Assembly: GCA_900547165.1 (NCBI GenBank)
Contig: URFZ01000002.1
Span: 97,824 to 161,823, forward strand
Length of the DNA stretch: 64,000 nucleotides
Source of the DNA: an uncultured Eubacteriales bacterium
GTDB taxonomy: Bacteria; Bacillota; Clostridia; Oscillospirales; UBA644
Direction: 5' to 3'
The translations under genes and the position numbers were made by a program. The notes under the pieces are model-generated. The model was not told the origin of the DNA and searched no databases. It worked only from the letters and a program-made list of their open reading frames with translations. Shown piece after piece: positions 49,570 through 58,892 of this stretch (its first letter is position 1; each line of letters starts with the position of its first letter).

Positions 49570-52117
49570 GATAGGCGAGATCGCAAAAGACTTCGGAGTG
49601 AAAGTTACCGATGTGGCGGACATTCTGACAAAGTATTTCGGAGAGGGTCAGTATAAGCACAGTACCGTGCTTGAATCCGACCGTCTTGACGTGCTGTTTG
49701 ACCACTTCACACAGGCGCAGGGTTTCGGAACTCTTCAAGAGTATTTTGACACCTACGACGAGAAAATAAGAGCAAAAAAGGCAAAAGAAGCCGAAGAAAG
49801 CGCAAAAGCCGAGGCTTCCGAGAAAACGGAAGAAGCGGCGCCCGTTCAGGCTCAGCCCAAAGAGGAAAAGAAAGAAGAAAAGCCCGTTGCGGAAGTGAAA
49901 GCCGAAGCAAAAACGGAAAACAAAGCCGAAGTAAAAGCGGAAAAGCCTTCCGCTGTTGCTCCCGCGCCCGCAGAGGAGAAAAAGCCCGAGCAGACGCATG
50001 AGCAGAAAGACAGAAAACCGCAACAGAAAAAACAGCCCCCTCAGAAACAGAAGATGAAGACGATAACTCCGCGTCCCGCGGCAACCCCCGCCAAGGGTGG
50101 AGTTTCCATCGTCGAGGACAGCGCTCTCGACTCTTCAACTCTCGGCAAATCGGTTGTTGTTGATACGAGAAAACAGACGAACGTTAACCTTTCCAAATAT
50201 GACGAAAGACTTAACGACATCGTCGGCGAAAAAGCGAACAAGGATTACGGAAAAGCAAATCAAAGAATAAAACAGAAGAATAAAAGAAAACCCGACAACG
50301 CCGCAAGAAGAAAAGAAGCGGAAGCAAAACTCAAAAGAATGGAACAGTACGAAAAGGACAAGAAAAAGCACCTTTCGAACATTGTCCTTCCCGAGGAAAT
50401 GTCCGTTTCCGAACTTGCCGCGGAACTTCGTATGACGACCACGCAGGTCATTCAGAAACTTATGCAGCTCGGAATATTCGCTTCTGCGTCGCAGATAATA
50501 GACTATGACACCGCGTCGCTTGTTGCGGAAGATCTGGGCGCGACCGTTACAAAACAGGTCGTTGTTACGATAGAAGATAAACTTATCGACGATTCGGACG
50601 ACAAGGACGACGATCTTGAAACAAGGGATCCCGTTGTTGTTGTCATGGGTCACGTTGACCACGGTAAGACGTCGCTGCTTGACGCCATTCGCCACACGTC
50701 CGTTACCTCGGGCGAAGCGGGCGGTATCACCCAGCACATCGGCGCTTACAAAGTCAAGGTCGGCGACAGACAGATTACATTCCTCGACACCCCGGGGCAC
50801 GCGGCGTTTACTTCCATGCGCGCGAGAGGTGCGCAGGTAACGGACGTTGTTATCCTTGTTGTTGCTGGCGACGACGGCATCATGCCGCAGACCGTGGAAG
50901 CGATAAACCACGCAAAGGCGGCGGGCGTTCCCATCGTTGTTGCGGTCAACAAAATGGATAAACCCGAATCCGATTTTGACAAAGTTATGCAGAGCCTGAC
51001 CGAATACGACCTCGTTCCGTCCGCATGGGGCGGCGACGTTGAGTGCGTTCCCGTTTCGGCTGCGACCAAAAAAGGTATCGACGACCTTCTTGAAACCGTT
51101 CTTCTCGTTGCTGATATGCAGGAACTCAAAGCCAACCCGAACAGAGAAGCGAAAGGTACAGTTATCGAGGCAAAACTCGACAAGGGCAGAGGCCCCGTTG
51201 CAACGGTTCTGGTTCAGAACGGAACCCTGCATTCGGGCGATGTTATCGTTGCGGGTACGGCGGTCGGAAAGATACGTCTTATGACTGACGACAACGGCAG
51301 AAAAATTCAGGACGCGGGACCGTCCACTCCGGTTGAGATAATAGGCCTTTCGGAAGTTCCCGCCGCAGGCGACGTTTTCCATGCGGTCAAGGATGAAAGA
51401 ATGGCAAGAGAACTTGTCGAGCAGAGAAAGGCAGAACAGAAAGAAGCCGCAAACAAGGCAAGAGCGGTCACGCTCGACGACCTGTTCTCGCAGATACAGG
51501 ATGGCAATATGAAGACTTTGAACATCATCGTCAAGGCCGATGTTCAGGGCTCTGCGGAAGCCGTTAAGTCCTCTCTTGAAAAACTCAGCAACGATGAAGT
51601 CCGCGTCAAGGTCATTCACAGCGCGGTCGGCGGAATCAAGGAAAGCGACATCATGCTTGCCTCCGCTTCGGGCGCTATCGTGATAGGCTTCAACGTCAGA
51701 CCCGACGCCGTTGCAAGAGACATGGCGGAAAAGAACAAGGTGGACATTCGCCTTTACAGAATAATTTACGACTGCATCGAAGAAGTCGAAACGGCAATGA
51801 AAGGTATGCTTGCGCCGAAGTTCCGCGAAGTACATATCGGTACTGCGGAAGTGCGTCAGACATTCCGCGTTTCGGGTGTCGGAACCATCGCGGGCTGTAT
51901 GGTAAAACAGGGTAAGATAGCCCGTAACGCAAACATTCGCCTTATCCGTGACGACATCGTTATTTACGAGGGCACGCTCGATTCGCTCAAACGTTTCAAA
52001 GACGATGCGAAAGAGGTTGCCGAGGGTTACGAATGCGGTGTCGGACTTGACAAGTACAACGACCTTAAAGAGGGCGACATCATCGAAGCATTCATCAATG
52101 AGGAAATTCCTCGCTAA
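49556..52117 (+). CDS. infB: Translation initiation factor IF-2
   Basis: 853 residues. N-terminal IF2_N-type region (MAKYKIGEIAKDFGV), a long Lys/Glu/Ala-rich linker (about 75-290), then the G domain with GHVDHGKTSLLD (G1), DTPGHAAF (G3) and NKMDKP (G4), and domains II-IV. AGGGGG RBS; overlaps the end of ylxQ by 14 bp. Complete. Confidence 0.98.
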   Translation: MAKYKIGEIAKDFGVKVTDVADILTKYFGEGQYKHSTVLESDRLDVLFDHFTQAQGFGTLQEYFDTYDEKIRAKKAKEAEESAKAEASEKTEEAAPVQAQPKEEKKEEKPVAEVKAEAKTENKAEVKAEKPSAVAPAPAEEKKPEQTHEQKDRKPQQKKQPPQKQKMKTITPRPAATPAKGGVSIVEDSALDSSTLGKSVVVDTRKQTNVNLSKYDERLNDIVGEKANKDYGKANQRIKQKNKRKPDNAARRKEAEAKLKRMEQYEKDKKKHLSNIVLPEEMSVSELAAELRMTTTQVIQKLMQLGIFASASQIIDYDTASLVAEDLGATVTKQVVVTIEDKLIDDSDDKDDDLETRDPVVVVMGHVDHGKTSLLDAIRHTSVTSGEAGGITQHIGAYKVKVGDRQITFLDTPGHAAFTSMRARGAQVTDVVILVVAGDDGIMPQTVEAINHAKAAGVPIVVAVNKMDKPESDFDKVMQSLTEYDLVPSAWGGDVECVPVSAATKKGIDDLLETVLLVADMQELKANPNREAKGTVIEAKLDKGRGPVATVLVQNGTLHSGDVIVAGTAVGKIRLMTDDNGRKIQDAGPSTPVEIIGLSEVPAAGDVFHAVKDERMARELVEQRKAEQKEAANKARAVTLDDLFSQIQDGNMKTLNIIVKADVQGSAEAVKSSLEKLSNDEVRVKVIHSAVGGIKESDIMLASASGAIVIGFNVRPDAVARDMAEKNKVDIRLYRIIYDCIEEVETAMKGMLAPKFREVHIGTAEVRQTFRVSGVGTIAGCMVKQGKIARNANIRLIRDDIVIYEGTLDSLKRFKDDAKEVAEGYECGVGLDKYNDLKEGDIIEAFINEEIPR

Positions 52118-52129
52118 AAGAACTGAAAT

Positions 52130-52159
52130 CAGCCCGGAAAGAGAAATTTTTCCGGGCTG
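52130..52159 (+). other. Hairpin between infB and rbfA
   Basis: CAGCCCGGAAA (52130-52140) pairs with TTTCCGGGCTG (52149-52159), an 11-bp stem with an 8-nt loop, followed by TTGC and then A-rich DNA. No U tract: probably an mRNA processing or stability element within the operon rather than a terminator. Confidence 0.5.
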
Positions 52160-52197
52160 TTGCAAAAATATGAAGATTATAAAGGATATTTATACAA

Positions 52198-52560
52198 ATG
52201 GCAAACGGTTACAAACAGGGCAGAATAAACGAAGAGGTCAAGCGCGAACTTGCGCTTATAATCCGTGACGTCAAAGACCCGCGCATTCCCCCGATGACGA
52301 GCGTTGTTCATGCGCAGGTATCGCCCGATTTGAAATATGCGAAAGTGTTCGTCAGCATTCTCGGCGACTACGACGAAAAAGAAGTTCGCAAGGGACTTAA
52401 AGCCTGCAAAGGTTATATGCGCAGTCAACTCGGTCAGAGACTTTCTCTGCGCAATGTTCCCGAGCTGACTTTTGAGTTTGACAAGAGCGTTGAGATGGGC
52501 GCAAGAATAGACAAGATACTGCGTGAGATAGAAAAAAGCGGGGAGGACGGCGAGCAATGA
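52198..52560 (+). CDS. rbfA: Ribosome-binding factor A
   Basis: 30S maturation factor, 120 residues with KH-like fold; RINEEVKRELALII, VKDPRIP and DLKYAKVFVSILGD are family motifs. AAAGGA upstream of the ATG at 52198. The stop overlaps the start of nrnA (ATGA). Confidence 0.95.
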   Translation: MANGYKQGRINEEVKRELALIIRDVKDPRIPPMTSVVHAQVSPDLKYAKVFVSILGDYDEKEVRKGLKACKGYMRSQLGQRLSLRNVPELTFEFDKSVEMGARIDKILREIEKSGEDGEQ

Positions 52561-53537
52561 CAGAGACCCGTCTTCCCGAAAGCGATCTCGCTGCTTTTCG
52601 AGAATTGCTTTCAAAGGACAGAATTTGTATTTATATGCACCGCTCTCCGGACGGCGACACGATAGGCTCTGCGCTGGCACTCGAAAGAGTTCTGAAAAAT
52701 GCGGGAAAAAGAGTTTGTCTTGCCTGCTCGGACATCGTTCCGCGCAGACTGCGTTTTGTCACCGACGGAATAATTGCGTTTGAACCCGCATTTGAGCCTG
52801 CGGTAAAAGTCAGCATAGATGTGGCTTCCGAAAAACTGCTCGGTACAAAATATGAAAATGAAGCGCATGGTTTCGATTATTGCATAGACCATCACTATAC
52901 GAATACGCATTATGCAAAAAAGACCGTTGTTTGCCCCGACGCAAGCAGCGCGGGAGAAGTGCTTTTTATGCTTCTCGAACAGACCGGAACGACGATAGAC
53001 GCAAAGACTGCGGAATATCTGTATACCGCAATATCGTTTGATACGGGCTGTTTCAAGTTTTCGAACGTTCGCCCGCAGACTCACCTCGCGGCGGCGAAGC
53101 TTATTTCTTTCGGCTTTGACACGGCGGATATAAACAGACAGCTCTTCGACGTTGCTCCGATGAAGCAGCTGCTTTTGGAAAAGACAGTTATCGACAATAT
53201 AAGAACATATCTTGACGGAAAAGTTTCGCTTTGCTGCATAACGCAGGATATGCTCAAAGGGCTCGGACTTGAAGACAGCGAAACGGACGGCATGACAAAC
53301 GTTGTCCGTAGGCTCGAAGGCAGCGTGGTCAGCGTTACAATGCGTCAACTTTCGGACGGCACGATACGCGTGTCTCTGCGCTCTGAATGCGACTTCAACG
53401 TTGCCGATGTTGCGGCTTGCTTCGGCGGAGGCGGCCATGTACGCGCCGCGGGCTGTTCGCTTGACGGTGAACCCGCGGAAGCAATAGAAAGAATAGTTTC
53501 CGTCATCTCGGAAAAGTGGAACAAAACGGAAAAATGA
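52557..53537 (+). CDS. nrnA: DHH-family phosphoesterase / nanoRNase
   Basis: Degrades short RNA oligonucleotides and/or pAp. 326 residues. Motifs MHRSPDGDTIGSAL, YCIDHH, SFDTGCFKFSN and the DHHA1 C-terminal GGGGHVRAAGC. The position usually read DTAD is IDVAS here, a mild deviation at a metal-binding region. Coupled to rbfA and truB by 4-bp overlaps. Confidence 0.92.
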   Translation: MTETRLPESDLAAFRELLSKDRICIYMHRSPDGDTIGSALALERVLKNAGKRVCLACSDIVPRRLRFVTDGIIAFEPAFEPAVKVSIDVASEKLLGTKYENEAHGFDYCIDHHYTNTHYAKKTVVCPDASSAGEVLFMLLEQTGTTIDAKTAEYLYTAISFDTGCFKFSNVRPQTHLAAAKLISFGFDTADINRQLFDVAPMKQLLLEKTVIDNIRTYLDGKVSLCCITQDMLKGLGLEDSETDGMTNVVRRLEGSVVSVTMRQLSDGTIRVSLRSECDFNVADVAACFGGGGHVRAAGCSLDGEPAEAIERIVSVISEKWNKTEK

Positions 53538-54415
53538 TATTTGTGATAGATAAGCCGTCGGGCATGACGTCCCACGACGTTGTGTGGCGCATGAAACGCG
53601 CGCTCGGACGGAAAGTCAAGATAGGACATACGGGAACGCTTGACCCGATGTGTACGGGGGTGCTTCCCGTGCTGACAGGCAACGATACAAAACTTTCGGA
53701 CTTGCTCGGCGGCGACAAGGAATATGTGGCAACGATGCGGCTCGGACTTGTGACGGACACACAGGATATAACGGGAGAAGTTCTGGAAACGCACGGAACG
53801 GACGGAATCGGAGAAGATGACGTCAGACGTGTGCTTGCTTCTTTTGTCGGCGAGACGGAACAACTTCCGCCGATGTATTCTTCCGTCAAGGTTGGCGGCA
53901 AAAAACTTTACGAACTTGCCAGAGAGGGTAAGACCGTAGAGAGAAAAGCGCGGAAAATAACGGTTTACGAAACAGAATATCTCGGAACGGCTGCCGAAAA
54001 TGAGTATAAATTCCGCATTGCCTGTTCAAAAGGAACGTATATCCGAACGATTATAGACGACGCGGGACGTGCGCTCGGCTGCGGCGCGTGCATGACTTCT
54101 CTTCGCCGTACAAAAGCAAACGGTTTTTCGCTTGCAGATGCCGTGCCGCTTGAAGAAGCGGAAAAACTTGCAAAAGAGGGACATATTGCGTCTGTCTGCC
54201 GCAGCAGCGAGGGGTGCTTTGAAAATCTCGGACGTTGTACCGTTCCCGAAAACGGCTTGAAGTTTTATCTTAACGGCGGGTCGATAGGCGAAAAAAGACT
54301 TTCCGATGTGACCGAAAGAACGGAACTGATGAGGGCGTATTCCGAGAACGGAACGTTTTTGGGGCTTTGCCGCCTTGAAGAGGGCGAAATCAAAGCCGTT
54401 TGGAAGAGAATATGA
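53534..54415 (+). CDS. truB: tRNA pseudouridine(55) synthase
   Basis: 293 residues. VIDKPSGMTSHDVV, catalytic Asp in GHTGTLDPMCTGVLP, and YSSVKVGGKKLYELAREG. I use the ATG at 53534, which overlaps the nrnA stop (ATGA); a GTG at 53516 is an alternative. A PUA-type C-terminal segment is present. Confidence 0.95.
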   Translation: MIFVIDKPSGMTSHDVVWRMKRALGRKVKIGHTGTLDPMCTGVLPVLTGNDTKLSDLLGGDKEYVATMRLGLVTDTQDITGEVLETHGTDGIGEDDVRRVLASFVGETEQLPPMYSSVKVGGKKLYELAREGKTVERKARKITVYETEYLGTAAENEYKFRIACSKGTYIRTIIDDAGRALGCGACMTSLRRTKANGFSLADAVPLEEAEKLAKEGHIASVCRSSEGCFENLGRCTVPENGLKFYLNGGSIGEKRLSDVTERTELMRAYSENGTFLGLCRLEEGEIKAVWKRI

Positions 54416-55347
54416 AAAACGTAGTTATAACGGGGAATTTCGACGGTGTGCATCTGGGACATCGCCGTGTTGTTGAAACCGCAAAAAAAATTGCGGACGA
54501 GCAAGGCTTTTCGACCGTCGCATTCACATTTTCGAATCATCCCCGAAATTTTTTCAGACCGCAAGACCCCCTTTATTTTATAACGTCGCCCTCCGAAAAG
54601 GAGCGGCTTTTGCTTGCCTGCGGCGTTGCGCGGGTCGAAACGGTTGATTTTAATGCCGCATTTGCGGCGATAAGCGCGGAAGATTTTCTTGCGCTGTTGA
54701 AAGAAAAATATGACTGTGCCGCTGTTGTCTGCGGAAAAAATACAACATTCGGCAGATTCGGCGAGGGCAACGCCGACAATGTTGCGTCTCTTGCAGAAAA
54801 GCAGGGAATGCAGGCTGTTGTCTGCGACCTGAAAACGCTTGACGCGGACGGGGAGCAGATAAGTTCTTCCGCCGTGCGGCGTTATGTATTGGACGGGAAT
54901 ATGCAAAAAGCGTCCATGATGTTGGGCAGACTGTTTTCTCTTTCGGGACAGACCGTTCACGGCAAAGGCTTGGGCTCGGGCTGGGGCTTTCCTACGGTCA
55001 ACACCCGTTTTGAGCCGCTTCAACTGTTGCCGAAACGCGGCGTTTACGCAACTTGCGCAAAGGTCGGAAACGACCTGTTCCTTTCCGTGACAAATGTCGG
55101 AAAACGTCCGACCGTCGGCAATTCCGACGAAATAACCGTTGAAACCAACATTATTTCGCGCCTTGACGGCGAAAGCCTTCCGTCGCTCGACCTTTACGGC
55201 GAAGATGTCAGAGTAGGCTTTCTTGAATTTTTGCGGGAAGAAAAGAAGTTTTCATCTGTCGAAGCGTTGAAAACGGAAATAGAAAAGAACAGAGCGTATA
55301 CGGTCGAAAAATACGGTTCGCAATTCAGTAAAATTGTGAAATTTTAA
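54412..55347 (+). CDS. ribF: Bifunctional riboflavin kinase/FAD synthetase
   Basis: Makes FMN and FAD. 311 residues: N-terminal nucleotidyltransferase domain with TGNFDGVHLGH (HxGH) and ISSSAVR, then riboflavin-kinase domain with GKGLGSGWGFPTVNT. ATGA overlap with truB. Last gene of the rimP-ribF operon; a rpsO gene, often next, is not here. Confidence 0.95.
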   Translation: MKNVVITGNFDGVHLGHRRVVETAKKIADEQGFSTVAFTFSNHPRNFFRPQDPLYFITSPSEKERLLLACGVARVETVDFNAAFAAISAEDFLALLKEKYDCAAVVCGKNTTFGRFGEGNADNVASLAEKQGMQAVVCDLKTLDADGEQISSSAVRRYVLDGNMQKASMMLGRLFSLSGQTVHGKGLGSGWGFPTVNTRFEPLQLLPKRGVYATCAKVGNDLFLSVTNVGKRPTVGNSDEITVETNIISRLDGESLPSLDLYGEDVRVGFLEFLREEKKFSSVEALKTEIEKNRAYTVEKYGSQFSKIVKF

Positions 55348-55388
55348 TATTCTATTTTTAAATTTTAGTACAACTTTTATAAAAGCAC

Positions 55389-55417
55389 TTGATTTTTGCA
55401 CATATTTATAGTAAACT
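55389..55417 (+). promoter_or_regulatory. Promoter for the CdaR/PucR-type regulator
   Basis: TTGATT (55389-55394), 17 bp, TAAACT (55412-55417), 46 bp before the ATG at 55464; hexamers match imperfectly. Confidence 0.5.
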
Positions 55418-55463
55418 ATATAAGCAATAGTACCAAACATTACGGATCGGAGTAATTTTCGAA

Positions 55464-56549
55464 ATGTCAAGCAAGTTATATCAGAACGTTATCCAACAAA
55501 TGAAAGATACGACGGACAGAGTTGTCGGTATTCTTGACGAGTCGGGTTCCGTCGCGGTTTGCAGCGATCCCGCGCTTGTCGGAAAAAGCATGGGCAACAG
55601 CCTTTCCGATATTATGGGAATGAACGACCTTGTGTTTGCCGACGGGTATACATACAGAGTTATCGGTTCCCGCATTAAAATGGATAATGTCGTTTTTGTA
55701 AAGGGAACGGACGAATTGGCGCAGAACATCGCCGCCGTGCTTTCCGTTTCTTTGAACACGATGAAAGACTTTTACGACGAAAAATACGATAAATCCAACT
55801 TTATCAAAAACATAATGCTCGAAAATATTCTGCCGGGCGATATTTACGCGAAGTCGAAAGAACTTCATTTCAGCGGCGACGTTCCCCGCGTCGTTCTGCT
55901 TGTTCGCCTTATCGACAGAACCGAGGTCTTTGCTTACGATATAGTTCAGAGCCTTTTCCCCGATAAGACGAAGGATTTCGTTATCAATATCGGAGAAAAC
56001 GATATCGCGCTTGTCAAAGAGGTCAAACCGAACACCGAATCACGCGACCTTGAAAAACTTGCCCGTTCCATAGTCGACACGCTGAACAGCGAGTTCTACA
56101 CCCGTGCCGTTATCGGCATAGGTACCGTGGTCAACTCTCTGCGCGACCTTTCCCGCTCGTTCAAAGAGGCGCAGGTCTCGATAGAGATAGGCAAGGTCTT
56201 TGACGTTGAAAAAATAATCATGTCTTACGACAATCTCGGTATAGGCAGACTTATTTATTATCTTCCCACAACGCTTTGCGAGGCTTTTTTGCAGGAAGTC
56301 TTCAAAAAGGGTTCGATAGACGCGCTTGACCACGAAACGCTCTTCACCATACAGAAATTTTTCGAAAACAACCTGAACGTGTCCGAAACATCGCGCAAAC
56401 TGTTTGTTCACCGAAACACGCTCGTTTACCGTCTTGAAAAAATAAGAAGACTGACGGGGCTTGATTTGAAACAGTTCGACCATGCGATAGTTTTCAAGGT
56501 CGCGCTCATGGTTAAAAAGTACCTGCAATCAAATCCCACCAAGTTCTGA
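55464..56549 (+). CDS. CdaR/PucR-family transcriptional regulator
   Basis: 361 residues. The C-terminus is a PucR-type HTH (about 292-350: FFENNLNVSETSRKLFVH followed by RNTLVYRLEKI). The middle resembles the GGDEF-like CdaR domain and the N-terminus a small sensor domain (LDESGSVAVCSDPAL). Members often control sugar-acid, purine or osmotic genes; the target is unknown. It lies directly upstream of ftsEX but after a structured 211-bp gap, so it may be a separate unit. Confidence 0.87.
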   Translation: MSSKLYQNVIQQMKDTTDRVVGILDESGSVAVCSDPALVGKSMGNSLSDIMGMNDLVFADGYTYRVIGSRIKMDNVVFVKGTDELAQNIAAVLSVSLNTMKDFYDEKYDKSNFIKNIMLENILPGDIYAKSKELHFSGDVPRVVLLVRLIDRTEVFAYDIVQSLFPDKTKDFVINIGENDIALVKEVKPNTESRDLEKLARSIVDTLNSEFYTRAVIGIGTVVNSLRDLSRSFKEAQVSIEIGKVFDVEKIIMSYDNLGIGRLIYYLPTTLCEAFLQEVFKKGSIDALDHETLFTIQKFFENNLNVSETSRKLFVHRNTLVYRLEKIRRLTGLDLKQFDHAIVFKVALMVKKYLQSNPTKF

Positions 56550-56554
56550 GCATT

Positions 56555-56584
56555 GTCCGCCCGACATCTTTCGGAAAGGCGGAC
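56555..56584 (+). other. Hairpin after the CdaR-type gene
   Basis: GTCCGCC (56555-56561) with GGCGGAC (56578-56584), plus an inner CGA/TCG pairing with an AAA bulge. No T tract, so terminator function is doubtful. Confidence 0.4.
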
Positions 56585-56636
56585 GGTGTCCGTCGAACCG
56601 AAAAAACACAGCGACAATGAATGAATATCCGAACTT

Positions 56637-56669
56637 GAAGGTAGAGACCCTGACAGGGCCTGTACCTTC
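56637..56669 (+). other. Two-tier hairpin upstream of ftsE
   Basis: GAAGGTA (56637-56643) pairs with TACCTTC (56663-56669), enclosing CCCTG (56648-56652) and CAGGG (56654-56658). It lies ~90 bp before the ftsE ATG and could be a leader RNA element; no U tract follows. Confidence 0.45.
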
Positions 56670-56760
56670 TACGGCTTAATATGGGGTATGTTTTTGTTTG
56701 TATATATGTGATAAAACAGCCCCTCGGATATGTTTCTTTTGCATAAAAAAGGAGTAAAAA

Positions 56761-57924
56761 ATGGTAAATTTGAAGTCCGTTACCGTAACTCATAAAAACG
56801 GCACAACGGCGCTCAAAAGGGTCAGCCTGCGCATTGATGACGGCGAATTTGTTCTCATCAACGGTCACTCCGGCGCGGGAAAATCGACCATCGTCCGCCT
56901 GCTGACGGCAGAGGACGTTCCGACGAGCGGCGAAGTGGTTATCGACGGAGTTAATACAAAAAATCTGACACACAGACAGATTCCGAAGTTCAGAAGACGT
57001 CTCGGCGTCGTTTTTCAGGATTTCAGACTTATTCCGACAATGAATGTCTTTGACAACATCGCATTTGCGATGCGCGCTGTCGGAAGAGGCAGAAAAGAAA
57101 TCAAAAAGCGCGTTGCCGCGGTTATGGAGATAGTCGGACTTACCGGCAAGGAAAAATCGCTTCCTACACAGCTTTCAGGCGGTGAACAGCAGCGTGTCGC
57201 GCTTGCCCGAGCTATTGTCAACAACCCGAAAATGATAATCGCCGACGAGCCTACGGGCAATATCGACCCCAAAATGTCGGCGGAAGTTATGGATATGTTC
57301 AGTCTGATAAATCAGACGGGAATAACCGTTATCGTCGTAACGCACGAGCAGGCCTTTGTCGATACTCTTGACGCAAGAGTTATAACGCTTGACCACGGAA
57401 ATATATTGAACGACACGGCACACCCCGAAGTTGCGGAAGAACTCCGTTTGCGCCGCGCCGCTCAAAACGGTGATTCCGAGGAAGAGGACGAGTACGAAGA
57501 AGAGGTCGTTTCGGAGAAAAAGGCAGTCCCCGAAAAAGAGCCTGTTTCCGAAACTGCCGCACCCGCTGCCGAGATCTCGGCGCCTGTACAACCCGAACCC
57601 GCGCAGCCCGAACTTACGGTAGTTTTACCCAAAGCGGAAAATACCGAAGAACAGAGCATTGCGGAGTCGGAACAAATCGCGGTTGAAGCGGCTGAAACTG
57701 TTTCGGAAGAAACTTCGGAAACCGTTGAAGAAGAACCTTCGCCCGAGAAAAACGTGGCCCAAAAGGCGGAGGAATTCCTTGCCTCGATAGGCATAGATAC
57801 CGAAAAGATACGCACGGAACAGCCGACCGAGATATTCGTAAAAGAATCGGTTGAAACAGACGAAACGGCTGCGGACGGCACTGCGGAAGAATCAAAAAGT
57901 GAAGAGGAGGCTGAACAAAGATGA
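56761..57924 (+). CDS. ftsE: Cell-division ATPase FtsE with long acidic tail
   Basis: ATPase of the FtsEX complex that activates wall hydrolases at division. 387 residues: the ABC domain (1-~225) with Walker A GHSGAGKS (Lys41), signature LSGGEQQR and Walker B IIADEPTGNIDP. About 150 extra residues (from ~235) form an acidic, Glu/Ala/Pro/Ser-rich, probably disordered tail ending in EESKSEEEAEQR. FtsE is normally ~230 residues. AAGGAG RBS. ATGA coupling to ftsX. Confidence 0.95.
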   Translation: MVNLKSVTVTHKNGTTALKRVSLRIDDGEFVLINGHSGAGKSTIVRLLTAEDVPTSGEVVIDGVNTKNLTHRQIPKFRRRLGVVFQDFRLIPTMNVFDNIAFAMRAVGRGRKEIKKRVAAVMEIVGLTGKEKSLPTQLSGGEQQRVALARAIVNNPKMIIADEPTGNIDPKMSAEVMDMFSLINQTGITVIVVTHEQAFVDTLDARVITLDHGNILNDTAHPEVAEELRLRRAAQNGDSEEEDEYEEEVVSEKKAVPEKEPVSETAAPAAEISAPVQPEPAQPELTVVLPKAENTEEQSIAESEQIAVEAAETVSEETSETVEEEPSPEKNVAQKAEEFLASIGIDTEKIRTEQPTEIFVKESVETDETAADGTAEESKSEEEAEQR

Positions 57925-58835
57925 GTTTTGACGGTTTTCTTTTCTCACTCAAAAATGCTGTTTCGAACATATTCAGAAACTATGTTCTGACGATAGCTTC
58001 CGTTATCGTTCTCGGCGTTTGTCTGCTTTCACTCGGCAGTACGATGCTTGTTGTTCAGGACGTTGACGCCATAGTCGATTCCGTCGGCAGCGAAAACAGG
58101 GTCGTTATTTTCCTGAACGAGGATATTTCTCAAACGGGCATAAACGATGTGCGCGCCCAACTCGAACAGATAAAGAACATAACGAACATTGTTTACGAAT
58201 CGCCCGAACAGTCGCTTGAAAATTATACGTCGCAACTCGGCAGTCAGACCGTTACGGGACTTGACGCCGCCGTTTTCAGACCTTCGTTTATTTTCGATAT
58301 AATAGACCTGAACAAATACGAGCAAACGGTCTATGCCATTGAGCAGATTGATGGGCTCGGCGTGTTCGAAAGCGGTGAAAGCGCGGGACAGCCTGCTATC
58401 AGAACAACTAAAACGCTGATCAACCGAATAGTTTATATAAAGCAGCTGCTGTCGTTTTTCTCCGTTGTCGTTATAATTGTATTCTTCTTCCTCTCGATGT
58501 TCATTATCATGAACTCGGTCAAGATGAGCGTGTTTGCGAGAAGAACGGAAATAAACATTATGAAATATGTCGGCGCGACCGATTTTTACATACAGTTGCC
58601 GTATTTCATCGAGGGACTTCTGATAGGCCTTTTCAGCGGTATCGTTTCATTCTTTGTTCAAAGAATGCTCTACGTCTCGTTTATTTCGCCCATGCTTTCG
58701 GATATCGTTCCCGGCGCGACGCTGTTCTCTTTTGATGAACATTTCTGGCTGATATTCGGACTTTTCGCTCTTGCCGGAAGCGTGATAGGTGTTATCGGCT
58801 CGGTTTTCCCGGTTAAGAAATATCTGGACGTTTAA
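57921..58835 (+). CDS. ftsX: Cell-division protein FtsX
   Basis: Membrane partner of FtsE. 304 residues: N-terminal helix (about 22-44), extracellular loop (about 45-175), then three further helices. SFFSVVVIIVFFFLSMFII and RRTEINIMKYVGAT are typical of the family. It contacts the downstream wall hydrolase by analogy with FtsX-PcsB and FtsX-CwlO. Confidence 0.95.
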   Translation: MSFDGFLFSLKNAVSNIFRNYVLTIASVIVLGVCLLSLGSTMLVVQDVDAIVDSVGSENRVVIFLNEDISQTGINDVRAQLEQIKNITNIVYESPEQSLENYTSQLGSQTVTGLDAAVFRPSFIFDIIDLNKYEQTVYAIEQIDGLGVFESGESAGQPAIRTTKTLINRIVYIKQLLSFFSVVVIIVFFFLSMFIIMNSVKMSVFARRTEINIMKYVGATDFYIQLPYFIEGLLIGLFSGIVSFFVQRMLYVSFISPMLSDIVPGATLFSFDEHFWLIFGLFALAGSVIGVIGSVFPVKKYLDV

Positions 58836-58892
58836 TACAATAAGATTTATATACATACCTCACTCAACACCCTGCAAAAAGGAGGCATTACA

